Positions 37,221 to 47,990 of a stretch of 64,000 nucleotides of DNA are shown piece by piece. The position numbers and the translations under genes were made by a program. Under the pieces are notes generated by a model. That model searched no databases. It was not told the DNA's origin and worked only from the letters and a program-made list of their open reading frames with translations. Within the stretch, counting starts at the first letter, position 1; each line of letters starts with the position of its first letter. The stretch covers positions 186,001 through 250,000 of the forward strand of contig CALSTS010000001.1 in NCBI GenBank assembly GCA_943789335.1, given 5' to 3'. Source of the stretch: an uncultured Pseudomonadales bacterium. GTDB taxonomy: Bacteria > Pseudomonadota > Gammaproteobacteria > Pseudomonadales > Pseudohongiellaceae.

Positions 37221-38429
37221 ATGAACGAACAAGAACAAGCTGAAAAAATTCCTTTATCTTTTATTGCCTTGATGGCAGTTCTGATGTCGCTTACTGCAAT
37301 ATCCATTGATGCTATGTTGCCTGCTCTCGGTCAAATAGGAGAAGATCTAGCTGTTCAAAATCCTAATGATGTTCAACTTGTTATTTCTAGTTTATTTGTT
37401 GGTCTGGCAATAGGGATACTTTTTTTCGGCCCTTTTGCAGACTCTTTTGGAAGAAAAAAAGCAATTTATCTAGGCATCAGCATTTTCCTCTTTGGCTGCA
37501 TAGCTTCAATTTTTTCCAACAGTTTTGAAATTATGTTACTAGGTAGGGTGCTGCAAGGCTTTGGTACCGCCTCTTGCCGGATAGCAACAATGTGCATGAT
37601 CCGCGACAAGTTTGAAGGCAATGCTATGGCTAGAATTATGTCCTTTATAATGATTATTTTTATACTCAGCCCAGCTTTAGCACCATCCCTAGGTCAGGTC
37701 ATCTTATTATTTGCACATTGGCGAGTAATCTTTATTGTGATGTTTTTCATCGGCATTAGCTCTGTTGCCTGGTTAGCCATTAGGCAAGAAGAAACATTGA
37801 AGCCTGAAAATAGGCATCCCTTTAAAATAAGACCCATACTTCATGCTGTTCATGAAACGGTGAATAACAAAATCTCTAGAGGATATACGATAGCTTCAGG
37901 AATAATCTTTGGGGCTTTTGTAGGTTATCTAAATTCTGCGCAACAAATTCTACAGGAGCAATACGCCTTGGGAGGAGCCTTTGCTGTTGTTTTCGGTTTT
38001 CTAGCGCTTGCTTTAGGCATTGCTTCATTTGCTAATTCAAGGTGGGTATATAAATATGGAATGGAAAAAATTTGTCATACCTCTTTACTGGTCATGGTGG
38101 GAGCTACAACTATCTTTTTGCCAATCAGCTTATTCTTTAATGGGAATCCACCATTAATCTTACTTATTATCTACCTCCTAATCGTTTTTTTCTGTTGCGG
38201 TTTACTATTTGGCAATTTTAATACTATGGCTATACACCCTCTTGGCCATATAGCTGGCGCTGCCAGTTCAGTAATCGGCTGCATTCAAACCCTGTTATCA
38301 GCTAGCCTAGGCGCAACTATAGGCTATCTCTATAACGGAACGATTAACCCTTTGATCATAGGTTTCTTTATACTAGGCATTTGGTCATTTTTATTAGTTT
38401 CCCGATTAGGCAAAAGCCAACAAATTTAA
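37221..38429 (+). CDS. Bcr/CflA family multidrug efflux MFS transporter
   Basis: The 402-residue protein has 12 predicted membrane segments. The first loop reads GPFADSFGRKKAIYLG (MFS motif A), and GRVLQGFGTASCRIATMCMIRD is the Bcr/CflA-type motif C region. The substrate is unknown (bicyclomycin, chloramphenicol or other small molecules in relatives). A TATAAT at 37119-37124 lies about 100 bp upstream. No regulator gene is adjacent. Confidence 0.85.
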   Translation: MNEQEQAEKIPLSFIALMAVLMSLTAISIDAMLPALGQIGEDLAVQNPNDVQLVISSLFVGLAIGILFFGPFADSFGRKKAIYLGISIFLFGCIASIFSNSFEIMLLGRVLQGFGTASCRIATMCMIRDKFEGNAMARIMSFIMIIFILSPALAPSLGQVILLFAHWRVIFIVMFFIGISSVAWLAIRQEETLKPENRHPFKIRPILHAVHETVNNKISRGYTIASGIIFGAFVGYLNSAQQILQEQYALGGAFAVVFGFLALALGIASFANSRWVYKYGMEKICHTSLLVMVGATTIFLPISLFFNGNPPLILLIIYLLIVFFCCGLLFGNFNTMAIHPLGHIAGAASSVIGCIQTLLSASLGATIGYLYNGTINPLIIGFFILGIWSFLLVSRLGKSQQI

Positions 38430-38776
38430 GCACCCTAGACATATTAGCTGTATATGCAGTAACACAAGCCTACATCCCTGATTTATCTCAATTATTGCAC
38501 AATTTATCGTTAACTCCTGTCAACGTATAATGTTACTATTGTCGGTGAAATGCCTTTGGCACAACATAATACAAGAGTGGTATCAGCTAATTTCTAACTG
38601 GGCACTGGTAAAACTCTGAAAAAATATTTTTAGTAATAATAGAGTGTGTAGAATACAAATATTTAAGTTTAATAAGGATAAGTAAATATTTAAGTTTAAT
38701 AAGGATAAGTGTAGTCTTAAACAATAATTTAGACATTTCCGAGAGTAAGGAATATCACGGCTTAAAGGGGTAAATA
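38430..38776. other. Intergenic stretch between the MFS gene and the ankyrin gene
   Basis: No gene is seen in these 347 bases. The stretch is AT-rich and holds one exact tandem duplication (annotated separately) about 70-120 bp upstream of the ankyrin gene start. A GGGG-containing ribosome binding site lies just before 38777. Confidence 0.6.
38657..38710. repeat. Perfect 27-bp tandem repeat, two copies
   Basis: Bases 38657-38683 and 38684-38710 are identical. The unit runs from AAATATTTAAG to AATAAGGATAAGT. It lies upstream of the ankyrin gene, where it could duplicate a regulator site. It could also be a replication-slippage product or an assembly artefact. Confidence 0.9.
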
Positions 38777-40340
38777 ATGAAAATACTACAAAACTTCAAG
38801 ACAATAACTTTTGCTTTTTTCCTAATACTAGGATTAACCCAATCTGGATATGCTGCTTTAGTCGACATGGCAGAATACCAAGACTGGAATGGGGTTGAAT
38901 CTTCTATTTCTACAGAAGACATTAATGCCACACAACCAGATGGCATGAGCGCCTTATTCTGGGCTGTATATTATGAAGAAGCAGATATAGTCAGTCTTTT
39001 GTTAGACGCCGGTGCAGATGCCAACGTCCAAAATAGATATGGCTTAACACCACTTATTCAATCTTCAATTACTGGTAATGGTGAAATAATTTCAATGCTA
39101 TTGGATGCTGGCGCTGATGCCAATTCGAGAACGCTGCAGGGCGACACCGCATTAATGAATGCTGCTAAAGCTGGTTCTGTTCAAGGTGTTCAGGCGCTAA
39201 TTGAAGCTGGCGCAGGTGTCGAAGCTAGAGATGGGTATTCATTTCAATCTCCGTTGATGTGGGCAGCCGCTTTCAATCAAGCTGAGATAGTCCGTATTTT
39301 GGCGGAAAATGGAGCTGACGTTAATGCCCGTTCTGCTGAACTTATATTTTCAGGTATCCAGCAAGGTGGTGTACAAGGCGACTTTCCAAATGGTGGCCTG
39401 ACTTCACTACATCACGCTGCTCGTGAAAATGGCGTTGAAACTGTTGAAGTACTTTTAGCGCTTGGTGCTGACCCCAACATCCTAGATCCACAAGGTATTT
39501 CACCACTGCGTGTTGCCGCTACTAACGAGAATCTGGATATTGCCAAAATATTAATTGAAGGTGGTGCAGATCTTAATGACGGCTCTTTCGTCGATATTGT
39601 GGAAATACCTCATAAAAGATTTGCTTTCCAGCATGCTGCGAGTAACTACGATAATCAGACTACCGTTGATGAGCTTATAACGCTGATGGTAGAAATGGGT
39701 GTAGATGTAGATTCAACTCCTGAAACCGGAATCCCTGTGTTTAGCACCAACTTTGTAGGTGCCACTGGCACCTCTGGTCAGACAGCTCTATATAACTCGG
39801 CGCTGGGTGATCGTCTGGATGATGTAGAAATGCTTCTTGCTAATGGAGCTAGCCCCAACACTCTAAGCAAAAGAGGAAGCACACCCATTGCCGCTGTATT
39901 AAATGTTTACTCTGGCTATCGTCCGCCAAATGCAAACAATGGGGACGTGATAATTACAGAACCTACTCTAGAAGAAAAAATGCTAATCGTAGACTTATTA
40001 CTGGCGAATGGCGGTGATCTCAATACTAGCGGTGAAAACGGCTCAATATTGCATGGCGCCAGCCTCCCTCGGAGAAGATGAAATTGTTGAGTTTCTGCTT
40101 GAACAAGGTATTGATTTATCAATAAAGGATTCAAGCAATCGAACTGCTTTAGATGTTGCTAGTGGCATCCCTCCTGTTGGCGGTGAAAGACCAATGTTCC
40201 CTGGAGCCCCAGTTCCTGAGACTCCTATCTATGAATCAACTATGGCTATTCTCACTGAAGCCATGAATGCTCAAGGTGTAGCCATTGAAGAATATGTGGC
40301 GCCTCCTGCAGAAGATGATAGCGAGTCAGGCGAAGCTTAA
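38777..40340 (+). CDS. Secreted ankyrin-repeat protein, one frameshift
   Basis: The protein begins with a signal peptide ending at GYAAL and then consists of ankyrin repeats of 33 residues, for example DGMSALFWAVYYEEADIVSL, LLDAGADANVQNRYGLTPLI and LLALGADPNILDPQGISPLR. There are about nine in all. The first frame ends at 40081. A second frame to 40340 continues with a last repeat (SLGEDEIVEFLLEQGIDL) and a Pro/Glu-rich tail. Removing one base at about 40056-40066 (GGCGCCAGCC) restores one frame of about 520 residues. It is 55 bp upstream of the PSD-domain cytochrome gene and probably in one operon. It likely acts in protein interaction in the periplasm. Confidence 0.82.
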
Positions 40341-40395
40341 GTTAAATTAAACAATCAAATAAGAAATATTAATTTTTTAATGTAGGTAATTTAAA

Positions 40396-42826
40396 ATGAA
40401 AAAACGAACTTTATCCGCGATTATAGTTACAGGTTTAAGTTTAGGCTTAAGTGCTTGTAATAATTCTGGAGAAGACTCAGTCGATTCTGGCGCTGCGCCT
40501 CAGCTTGCAGTTCAAGAGCTACCTCCTATGGAAGACCAATGGAACATGATCTATGACTATTGTGTCGATTGTCATAATGAAACTGATTACACTGGAGGGC
40601 TTTCTATTGAGTATGCCTCACCAGACTTTGTTCATGAAGAAGGCGAAATCTGGGAAAAAGCTATTAAGAAGCTTGCAACAGGTCAAATGCCTCCACTTGG
40701 AGAAGAGCAACCTTCGCCAGAGCAACGACAGACTTTTATTGCTTCTCTAGAAGCAATTCTTAACCAAGAAGCTCAAGAAAACCCTAATCCAGGCGCTCCT
40801 GTGTTGCCGCGGTTAAATCGTACTGAATATCAAAACAGCATTCGTGATTTATTAGCATTGGATATCGATGCTTCTGCCATGCTTATCTCTGATGACTCTG
40901 CTGAAGGTTTTGACAATATGTCAACTGCACTTCAAGTTTCAGCTACCTTGCTGGAAGGTTATGTAGCAGCATCTGGTAGAGTTGCTGCTCTAGCGGTAGG
41001 TAACCCTGATATGACACCGGACTTTGTGTCTTATCGCGTTCCATCAGATGCTAGTCAAGATAGACATGTCATGGGGGCACCTATTGGTACAGTTGGTGGT
41101 TTGGTTTTTGATCACTACTTTCCTTTAGATGGTACTTATGAGCTTAGCCCAAAACTCTGGCGCTCAATTCAAGATGAAGCGCGTGGTATTGAATTTCCAA
41201 GCACTCTAGAAATTACTATTGATAAAGTGCCTGTACATACTGCTAATTTTGGTGGATATCTAGATACCGAACAAGGTGAGTTTAGTGCTAACAGCTTCCA
41301 ATTAGCTGAAGACATTGATGAGCGTTTTAAATTCACTACTCTCTTAAGTGCAGGAGAGCACACAATTGCTGTTAACTTCAGCCGTGTTCCTGGTGGCCCA
41401 AATGGAGAAATTTGGAGACAACCTGATCGTACTTCACTTGACCGAGACCCATTAAAAAGGCCCTCCTCACCTTGATAAGGTTGAAATCCGAGGACCTTTT
41501 GAAGTTACTGGTACAGGCATTACAGCTGCTCGTGAAAAAATCTTTATTTGTGAGCCAGGTGCTTTGGAAGATGAACAACTAGCTTGCGCTAATGAAATTC
41601 TTTCTTCTTTAGCAAGACAAGCCTATCGACGTCCTGTTACTGAAAATGAAGTATCTGATCTTTTAGGCTTCTATGAAATCGGTAATGAGATTGGCGGCTT
41701 TGAGAAAGGTATAGAAACTGGAATACGCCGTATTATTTCTGGCCCCGAGTTTCTTTTCAGAGTGGAGACTGCTCCAGCAGGAGTTGCTGAAGGTCAACCT
41801 TACCAAATCAGTGATATTGAGCTGGCTTCCAGATTAGCATTCTTCCTTTGGAGTTCACTACCAGACGACGAGTTGATCAATATTGCTACTGAAAACAGAT
41901 TAAGTGATTCAGATGTGTTGGAAGAGCAGGTAATGCGAATGCTAGCTGATCCTAGAGCTGAAAATCTAACAACAAACTTTGCATCTCAATGGTTTACTTT
42001 AAGAAACCTACAAGCAATTGTTCCTGATCCACTGACTTTCCCTGATTATAGTGACAACTTAAGACAGTCTTCAGTCTTGGAAACTCAGATGCTTTTCCAA
42101 AGCATCATTGATGAAGACAGAAGTGTTCTTGATATCATTAATGCTGACTATAGCTTTATCAATGAAGAACTGGCGAAGGTTTACGGTATACCTGGAATCA
42201 TAGGTAGTCGTATGAGACGCGTTGAAATAGAAGATGAAAATAGGAGAGGTATTTTGGGGCACAGTAGCATTTTAACCCTAACTTCTCTGACTATAAGAAC
42301 ATCTCTTGTTACTAGAGGTAAATGGTTCTTGACTAACTTAGTTGGTACTCCACCCCCTGAGCCCCCACCAAATGTTGACACTCAATTAACCGAGGTTGAA
42401 GGTGTTCCACAATCATTGCGTGAACAGATGGAGATGCATAGAGCAGACCCTGTATGTTCATCTTGCCACCAATTAATGGATACAATTGGGATAGCTATGG
42501 AAAACTTTGACGGCGTTGGACGACATCGCACACTAGATAGAGGTGTAACTATAGATCCAGTAGACTTTCTATTTGATGGAACTGAGATCACCAGCGTTGC
42601 TGATCTTCGCAACTGGTTAGTGGAGCGTCCTGAAATATTTGCTTCTAATACAATAGAGAAATTAATGCAATTTGCATTAACCAGACCTCTAGATTGGTAT
42701 GATATGCCTCATGTAAGAAATATACTTCGTGAGTCTGCTCAAGAAAACTATAAATTCTCTGATATTATTCTAGGAATTGTTAAAAGCGTACCTTTTCAGA
42801 TGAGAGTCAATGAAGGGTCAGGGTGA
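40396..42826 (+). CDS. Planctomycete-type (PSD-domain) cytochrome c lipoprotein, DUF1587/1592/1588/1585, one frameshift
   Basis: The protein starts with a lipoprotein signal (LSAC, Cys21) and a c-type haem motif CVDCH at 56-60, followed by GQMPPLGEEQPSPEQ. The central part has LPRLNRTEYQNSIRDLLALD (DUF1587). After the frame break it shows RQAYRRPVTENEV, GPEFLFRVE, ELASRLAFFLWSSLPDDEL (DUF1592), GILGHSSILTLTS (DUF1588) and a second CSSCH (DUF1588/1585 end). Removing one A from the A5 run at 41454-41458 joins DPLKGPPHLDKVEIRGPF into an 809-residue protein. These proteins are usually paired with a DUF1552 protein, which is absent here. An extracytoplasmic redox role is likely, but the substrate is unknown. 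Confidence 0.85.
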
Positions 42827-42873
42827 AGCAGTCGCTTCTAACTAAGACTCAGTCAATAGTTATAGTAGTAACT

Positions 42874-42904
42874 AAAAAAGGCAGCTATTTAGCTGCCTTT
42901 TTTT
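42874..42904. terminator. Bidirectional Rho-independent terminator
   Basis: AAAGGCAGCT pairs with AGCTGCCTTT around a four-base ATTT loop, with an A run before and a T run after. It separates the PSD-cytochrome gene from the convergent OmpW-like gene. Confidence 0.93.
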
Positions 42905-42948
42905 ATGCTTGTTTAAATAAGTTAAACAAACTTGTGAATTTCGTCTCC

Positions 42949-43629
42949 TTAAAACTTATAGCCAAACCTCAAGATATAAACCCAAGAATCAATTACTAGA
43001 TCAACTATCAAGGTATTAGCAAGCTCAATAGTTGTACCTATACCCGTTTTCCATATGACTGCATTAAAACATTAAGCTTTCATTTAAATTAATATCCACT
43101 CCTGCTTGAAATTAAGACCTTGGGAATCAACTACATCTATGTTGTAGTTTCCAGCTGGCTCTATTGTATCCAGGACAACGCTGCCATTCGCAGTAGACTT
43201 AGCTTCCATCAGCATTAAGTAATTTATGTCCTACTTCATTATAAGAATCGATATTGCTTTCAGTATTGAAGAAATATTGTGCGCTTAGCTTTGGTGATAA
43301 GTGCTTTTCAATTGCAATCGAACCCAGCCCCACTTAAATTGCCGGAAAAAAAACAGCAGTATGTGTAAATGCTGATGATGCCAGCAGTTCAGCACCCCAA
43401 TTATCAGTAAGCATATGGGTGAAAGTTTGGCTTAACTGAGTATCACTATCAATACTCACCTGTCCATTTGGAGAGAACACAGTGGCTTGTAGAATGTTGC
43501 TAACCTTTAGACGGATTCACTGATGCAGCGCCGGCTCTGACAATAAAATCACCAGCTTCATCTGCCTGAACAATTCCAGCTAGCCAAACAGGCAATTCCA
43601 TTAATTCCAGCTAAAAATTGTTTATTCAT
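42949..43629 (-). pseudogene. OmpW-family outer membrane protein gene, many frameshifts
   Basis: No long frame survives, but reading across about eight one-base breaks from ATG 43629 (AGAGGAAC upstream) gives a recognisable OmpW-like barrel. The order is a signal peptide region, EAGDFIVRAGAASVNPSKG, DTQLSQTFTHMLTDNWGAELL, IAIEKHLSPKLSAQYFFN, an unusual middle segment and a C terminus ending FGYKF, the aromatic signal of outer-membrane barrels. All but one break are repaired by deleting bases, including two from the T8 run (A8 on the plus strand). It is either a decayed gene or a correct gene in a poorly called stretch. OmpW members transport small hydrophobic compounds. Confidence 0.7.
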
Positions 43630-43712
43630 TATCTTTGTTCCTCTGACAATTCAGTAGTAGTCAAAATAATAAATTTTTATAGTCTTCTCATCGATAGAAA
43701 TCAGCAAAGCAA

Positions 43713-43741
43713 TAAAAAAGGAGGCAAATGCCTCCTTTTTT
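43713..43741 (-). terminator. Rho-independent terminator
   Basis: GGAGGCA pairs with TGCCTCC with A and T runs on the two sides. It lies 42 bp past the stop of the minus-strand gene at 43783-44694 and before the OmpW-like gene. Confidence 0.85.
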
Positions 43742-43782
43742 AATATTTTCTGATGAAAATAATAACTTAGTGCGGTTTAAAA

Positions 43783-44694
43783 TTACTCTCTTACTGGAAA
43801 AATATTACCATCACCATTACGTTCTTCAGCGGTCATGTTGTCATTTCGCCATTCGCGAACAACATCCATATATTCAGGTAGCATAGTGATGCCTCCACCA
43901 CGACCTGCTTCCATTGGGACACCTAACATTTCTGAAAACTCAACGGCATAAGTCGATTCGCCTGGAAGGTTATGTGGAACTTCTCCAGCGGCTCTAATGA
44001 TTTCTGTTGCAGGGCGACAAGGATAGGGTTGCATTGTGGTATTTGCCACGCTTGGAAAAACCGTTTGATTTGAAAAAGACATCGTAGAGATAAACTGGAT
44101 CCTGAACCATATAGATGTGCAAAATAGTTTCGTCGTCACCTTGTGGAATAAAACGCTCGATCATAGTTGCTTGATCACTTAGTGCTAGACCATTGCGTCT
44201 CATCCAGCCAGCTTTCAAATGGGTGGTAGTAACAACTAGTGTGTCACCTTCCCAACGTCCCCGTCGAAAACCCCTGCCAAGTATGAGGAGCCATATCATC
44301 AGGATGTGGGCGCCCATCCATCCAGATTTCACGACGCTGAGCCTGCCATCGAATGTGTGTGCCTATCTTAATCAATTCAAGAGATTGTGGGTCCAGCTCT
44401 TGCCAGATATAAAGATTACCAACACCTCTGAAACCATAAGATAGATGGATGAGGCTTACACTGATGCTCTGGCAAAGGTTAATAATGAAGGCTGCCAACT
44501 ATCTGCGCGTAATTGTGCTGCTTCATTTATAGGTAGGCCAGCATAATCTCCAACAAAAGGGCCCTGGTATACGCTCTTCTTGATCTTCATGCATTATCGG
44601 ATCCCAGTGACCGATAAATGCCTTGAGCCTGGGTCAAACTCGTAAAAGAAAACATTAGAGTAAAAGCAAGCAGTCGCCTTATTGATAAATGCAT
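43783..44694 (-). pseudogene. Second copy of the WMDGRxHP secreted family, about six frameshifts
   Basis: From ATG 44694 (GGAGGGAG upstream) a signal peptide ending LTQAQ is readable. It is followed in shifting frames by AFIGHWDPIMHEDQEERIPG, EHQCKPHPSI, REIWMDGRPHPDDMAPHTWQG, WEGDTLVVTTTHLKAGWMRRNG, SDQATMIERF and a C-terminal part ending near 43783. Six one-base deletions restore an approximately 300-residue protein, the same length as the intact paralogue at 18110-19015. The three longest open pieces are 43783-44139, 43994-44332 and 44244-44498. Clean motif retention argues against old decay. Confidence 0.75.
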
Positions 44695-44910
44695 CTTCAC
44701 TCCCTCCTGTATATAGTTATAGTTATGGATTGTTATAAAAAGTAGAGAAAATATACCTTAAAAACGAAGTGAATGCATATATATAAATCAATTAAACACT
44801 AGCAACACTGCTGCTTTACATAATGGTTTTCTCTTTTTCTATCTAGTATTACATTGTGTTTATAAGAACGGGTATACTTTCGGATTCCTATTAATAATTG
44901 GAGCGGCTGC

Positions 44911-47354
44911 ATGAAAAATATTATTTTTATCTCTTTGTTTATATTGAGTTTTACTGCTAATGCGCAGATAAGCCAATCCAAGGGAAATTTCGAAGACAAA
45001 TTTCGTCAACTTGATGAAGTGCTACCTACAGCCAATAGCTATTCGTACGGCATCAGGCGCTCCAGGCAATGAGTATTGGCAACAACAAGCAGATTACTTA
45101 ATTGAGGTAACTTTAGATGAAGAAAATAAACGCATCTTGGGTTCCGAACGTTATAACTTACACAAATAACTCTCCCAGATACATTGAGCTATCTATGGGT
45201 CCAACTTGATCAAAACCGCTTTCGAAATGATTCGATTGGACGTAGCTCTGAAACCTCAGGCAATAGCGACCGCCTGGCTTTTTCCACCTTGCTTCGTGAG
45301 CGAACACTTTGAAGACTTCGAAGGGGGGCTTTCAAATAAGTCGAGTACAGGAAGTTCGAAGGCAGCGAACAGAATACACAAATAATCCAAGGACGTGAGC
45401 TGAATACACAGATAAACGGTACCATGATGCGTGTGGATCTTGAGGCAGCCCTAGAGTCAGGCGATAGCATTAGCTTCGAAATCGATTGGGAACATAACAT
45501 CGTCAATCAAAGTATTCTTGGTGGACGTGGAGGCTATGAACATTTTGAAGAAAAGCGATACTTACCAGTATGCTGTATCACAATGGTACCCCCGTATAGC
45601 TGCCTATACCGATTATGATGGTTGGGGTAAATAAACAATTTGTTGGCACGGGTGAATTCACTCTCGAATTTGGCGATTTTGAAGTCCATATAACAGTTCC
45701 CGCCGACCATATCGTTGCTTCCACTGGCACTCTACAAAATCCCAATGCTGTGTTAACTGACGAACAGCAGGACCGCTTGGAGCAAGCGCAAGATTCTGAC
45801 ACGCCAGTATTTATCGTAACTCCTCAAGAAGCTATGGCTAATGAGCAAGAAGGAACTGATGAGACAGTAACCTGGATCTTTGAAGCTGAAAATGTTCGTG
45901 ATTTTGCCTGGGCCAGCTCACGAAAATATATTTGGGATGCACTAGGCCATCAGCAAGAAGGTGCAGCTTATCCTGTCGTTATGGCCATGTCATTTTATCC
46001 TTCTGAGGCTGAACCTTTATGGTCACAATATTCTACTCATGCTGTTGCCCACACGATGGATGTGTATTCTGATTTTTCATTCGATTACCCCTACCCTACT
46101 GCAATTTCTGTCAATGGTTGGGAAAATGGCGGCATGGAATACCCAATGATAACTTTTAATGGTTATCGGCCAGTAGAAGATGAAGAAACTGGAGAAAGAA
46201 CCTATTCAAGACGAACCAAGTACGGATTAATTTCTGTGATCATTCATGAAGTGGGGCATATTTATTTTCCCATGACTGTCAATTCTGATGAACGCCAATG
46301 GACATGGATGGATGAAGGCTTGAATACCTTTTTACAATTTATGGCCGAACGTGAATGGGAAGATGATTACCCTTCTCGTCGGGGAGACCCGGCAAATATT
46401 ACAAATTATATGCTTTCTCAAAATCAAGTTCCGATCATGACCAATTCAGAGTCTGTTCTACAATTAGGGAATAATGCTTACGGCAAACCCGCTACTGCTT
46501 TAACCATACTGCGGGAAACAGTAATGGGCCGTGAGTTATTTGATTTTGCATTTAAAGAGTATTCTGAGCGTTGGATGTTTAAACGCCCAACACCATCTGA
46601 TTTATTCCGCACATTAGAAGACGCTTCAGCAGTTGATCTGGATTGGTTCTGGCGTGGTTGGTTTTATACAACTGACCATGTCGATATTGCACTCAGTGAC
46701 ATTCGTGAATATAGTATCTCAACGCAGGATCCGGAAATAGAGTTTCCTATTCAGCGCCAGGAAGAAGCTGAAGAGCCGGTATCTTTAACACAAATTCGAA
46801 ATGCAGTTTTACCAAAGCGGGTCGAAGAATTTCCTGAGTTAGAAGACCTGTATAACGAAAATGACGAATTCACCGTATCTAACGTAGACCGTAATGAATA
46901 CACCAGTTTTCGAGAAGGTTTAGAGGATTGGGAACTGGAATTACTCGACCAATCCATCGCTGATGGTTTGATGGTCTATTTTCTGGATTTTGAAAATATT
47001 GGCGGGCTGGTAATGCCGCTACCTATCCGGCTTGAATATGCCAATGGCGAATCAGAAGATATAATGCTACCGGCTGAAATATGGCGTAGAAGCCCCCATC
47101 AAGTCACGCGTTTGTTCTTAAGCGACCAGGCTATCGTTGCAGTTGAGCTTGATCCTTTATTTCAGATTGCCGATACAGACAGAAATAACAATCGTATACC
47201 TCAGCAAATACAACGCTCTCGCATTGAACTCTACCGTTCTAACAACCCTACTCGAGATTTAATGGCGGATCTTTTGGTCGAATTAGAACAAGCTGAAACG
47301 GGTGAAGAAGCCGATGCAGGTAACGACGTTCCACTTCAATCAACTGGGGAATAA
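44911..47354 (+). CDS. M1-family zinc metallopeptidase, frameshifts in the first 740 bp
   Basis: The ATG at 44911 has TTGGAGCGG upstream and a signal peptide ending NAQ. Through about eight one-base breaks (45038-45640) the N-terminal domain reads [20 protein letters not shown], then [17 protein letters not shown], then [19 protein letters not shown], as in M1 peptidases. From 45615 the frame is intact. It carries the zinc motif HEVGH (near 46247) and the third ligand in WMDEGLNTF 18-20 residues later, with ENGGMEYPM as the substrate-binding GxMEN-like loop. The C-terminal end is Glu-rich. It is likely a periplasmic aminopeptidase-like enzyme of about 805 residues, directly followed by its DUF6702-like partner. 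Confidence 0.85.
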
Positions 47355-47852
47355 ATGCGCCTGCATAGTCTTATCTTATTTGCATTGCTTGCTGTTCAGC
47401 CTGCAGTGCAAGTGCAGGCACACCTTGAGCAAACCCTGCTAACAACAGTAGCATTTAATTCCCGCACGCAAAGGCTGGAAGTGGTGCATCAAATTTATGC
47501 ACACGATGTCGAGCATGCTTTTGGCAATCTGGTTCAGGCAGAAGGCGGACTCGATAATGTCCCAGCACAAGCATTAGTGGGAGTTGAATTAGGTAAAACA
47601 TTTAAGTTATGGAAGCTTGACGGTGAAGAGATTCCTCTGGCGCTCGTCGGCGCTGAACTTGAAGCTGAATTCCTTTATATTTATCAAGAAGCAGGCATAA
47701 CTGCTATTCCCGAATCAATGCGAGTTGAGCATGGGATGCTGAGAAACTATTGGCCAAATATGCGTAATTATCTAAATGTTGATTATGGGGCTGTCATTAA
47801 AAGCTTAATTTTTTCTGATAACGATGGCGTAAAAACTATTACTAATGAATAA
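47355..47852 (+). CDS. Small secreted DUF6702-like protein
   Basis: The 165-residue protein has a signal peptide ending at VQAH. The mature N terminus HLEQTLLTTVAFNSRTQRLEVVHQIYAHDVEHAF resembles the DUF6702 family, in which a short beta-sandwich follows an N-terminal His. The start codon directly abuts the stop of the M1 peptidase gene (TAA then ATG), so the two are coupled. DUF6702-M1 peptidase neighbours are also known in Bacteroidetes. The role is unknown, possibly a partner of the peptidase. Confidence 0.68.
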   Translation: MRLHSLILFALLAVQPAVQVQAHLEQTLLTTVAFNSRTQRLEVVHQIYAHDVEHAFGNLVQAEGGLDNVPAQALVGVELGKTFKLWKLDGEEIPLALVGAELEAEFLYIYQEAGITAIPESMRVEHGMLRNYWPNMRNYLNVDYGAVIKSLIFSDNDGVKTITNE

Positions 47853-47990
47853 ATAAACTATGATTTGTAGCTTATACAGGAGCTTAAATACATATTTTTT
47901 CCTTAATTCTAGTTAAGCTAAAGCTGATAAACCCAATAAAAATCAGTAATATGTGTAACATTGCACGACTTATAGAGTCTTTAACGACCA

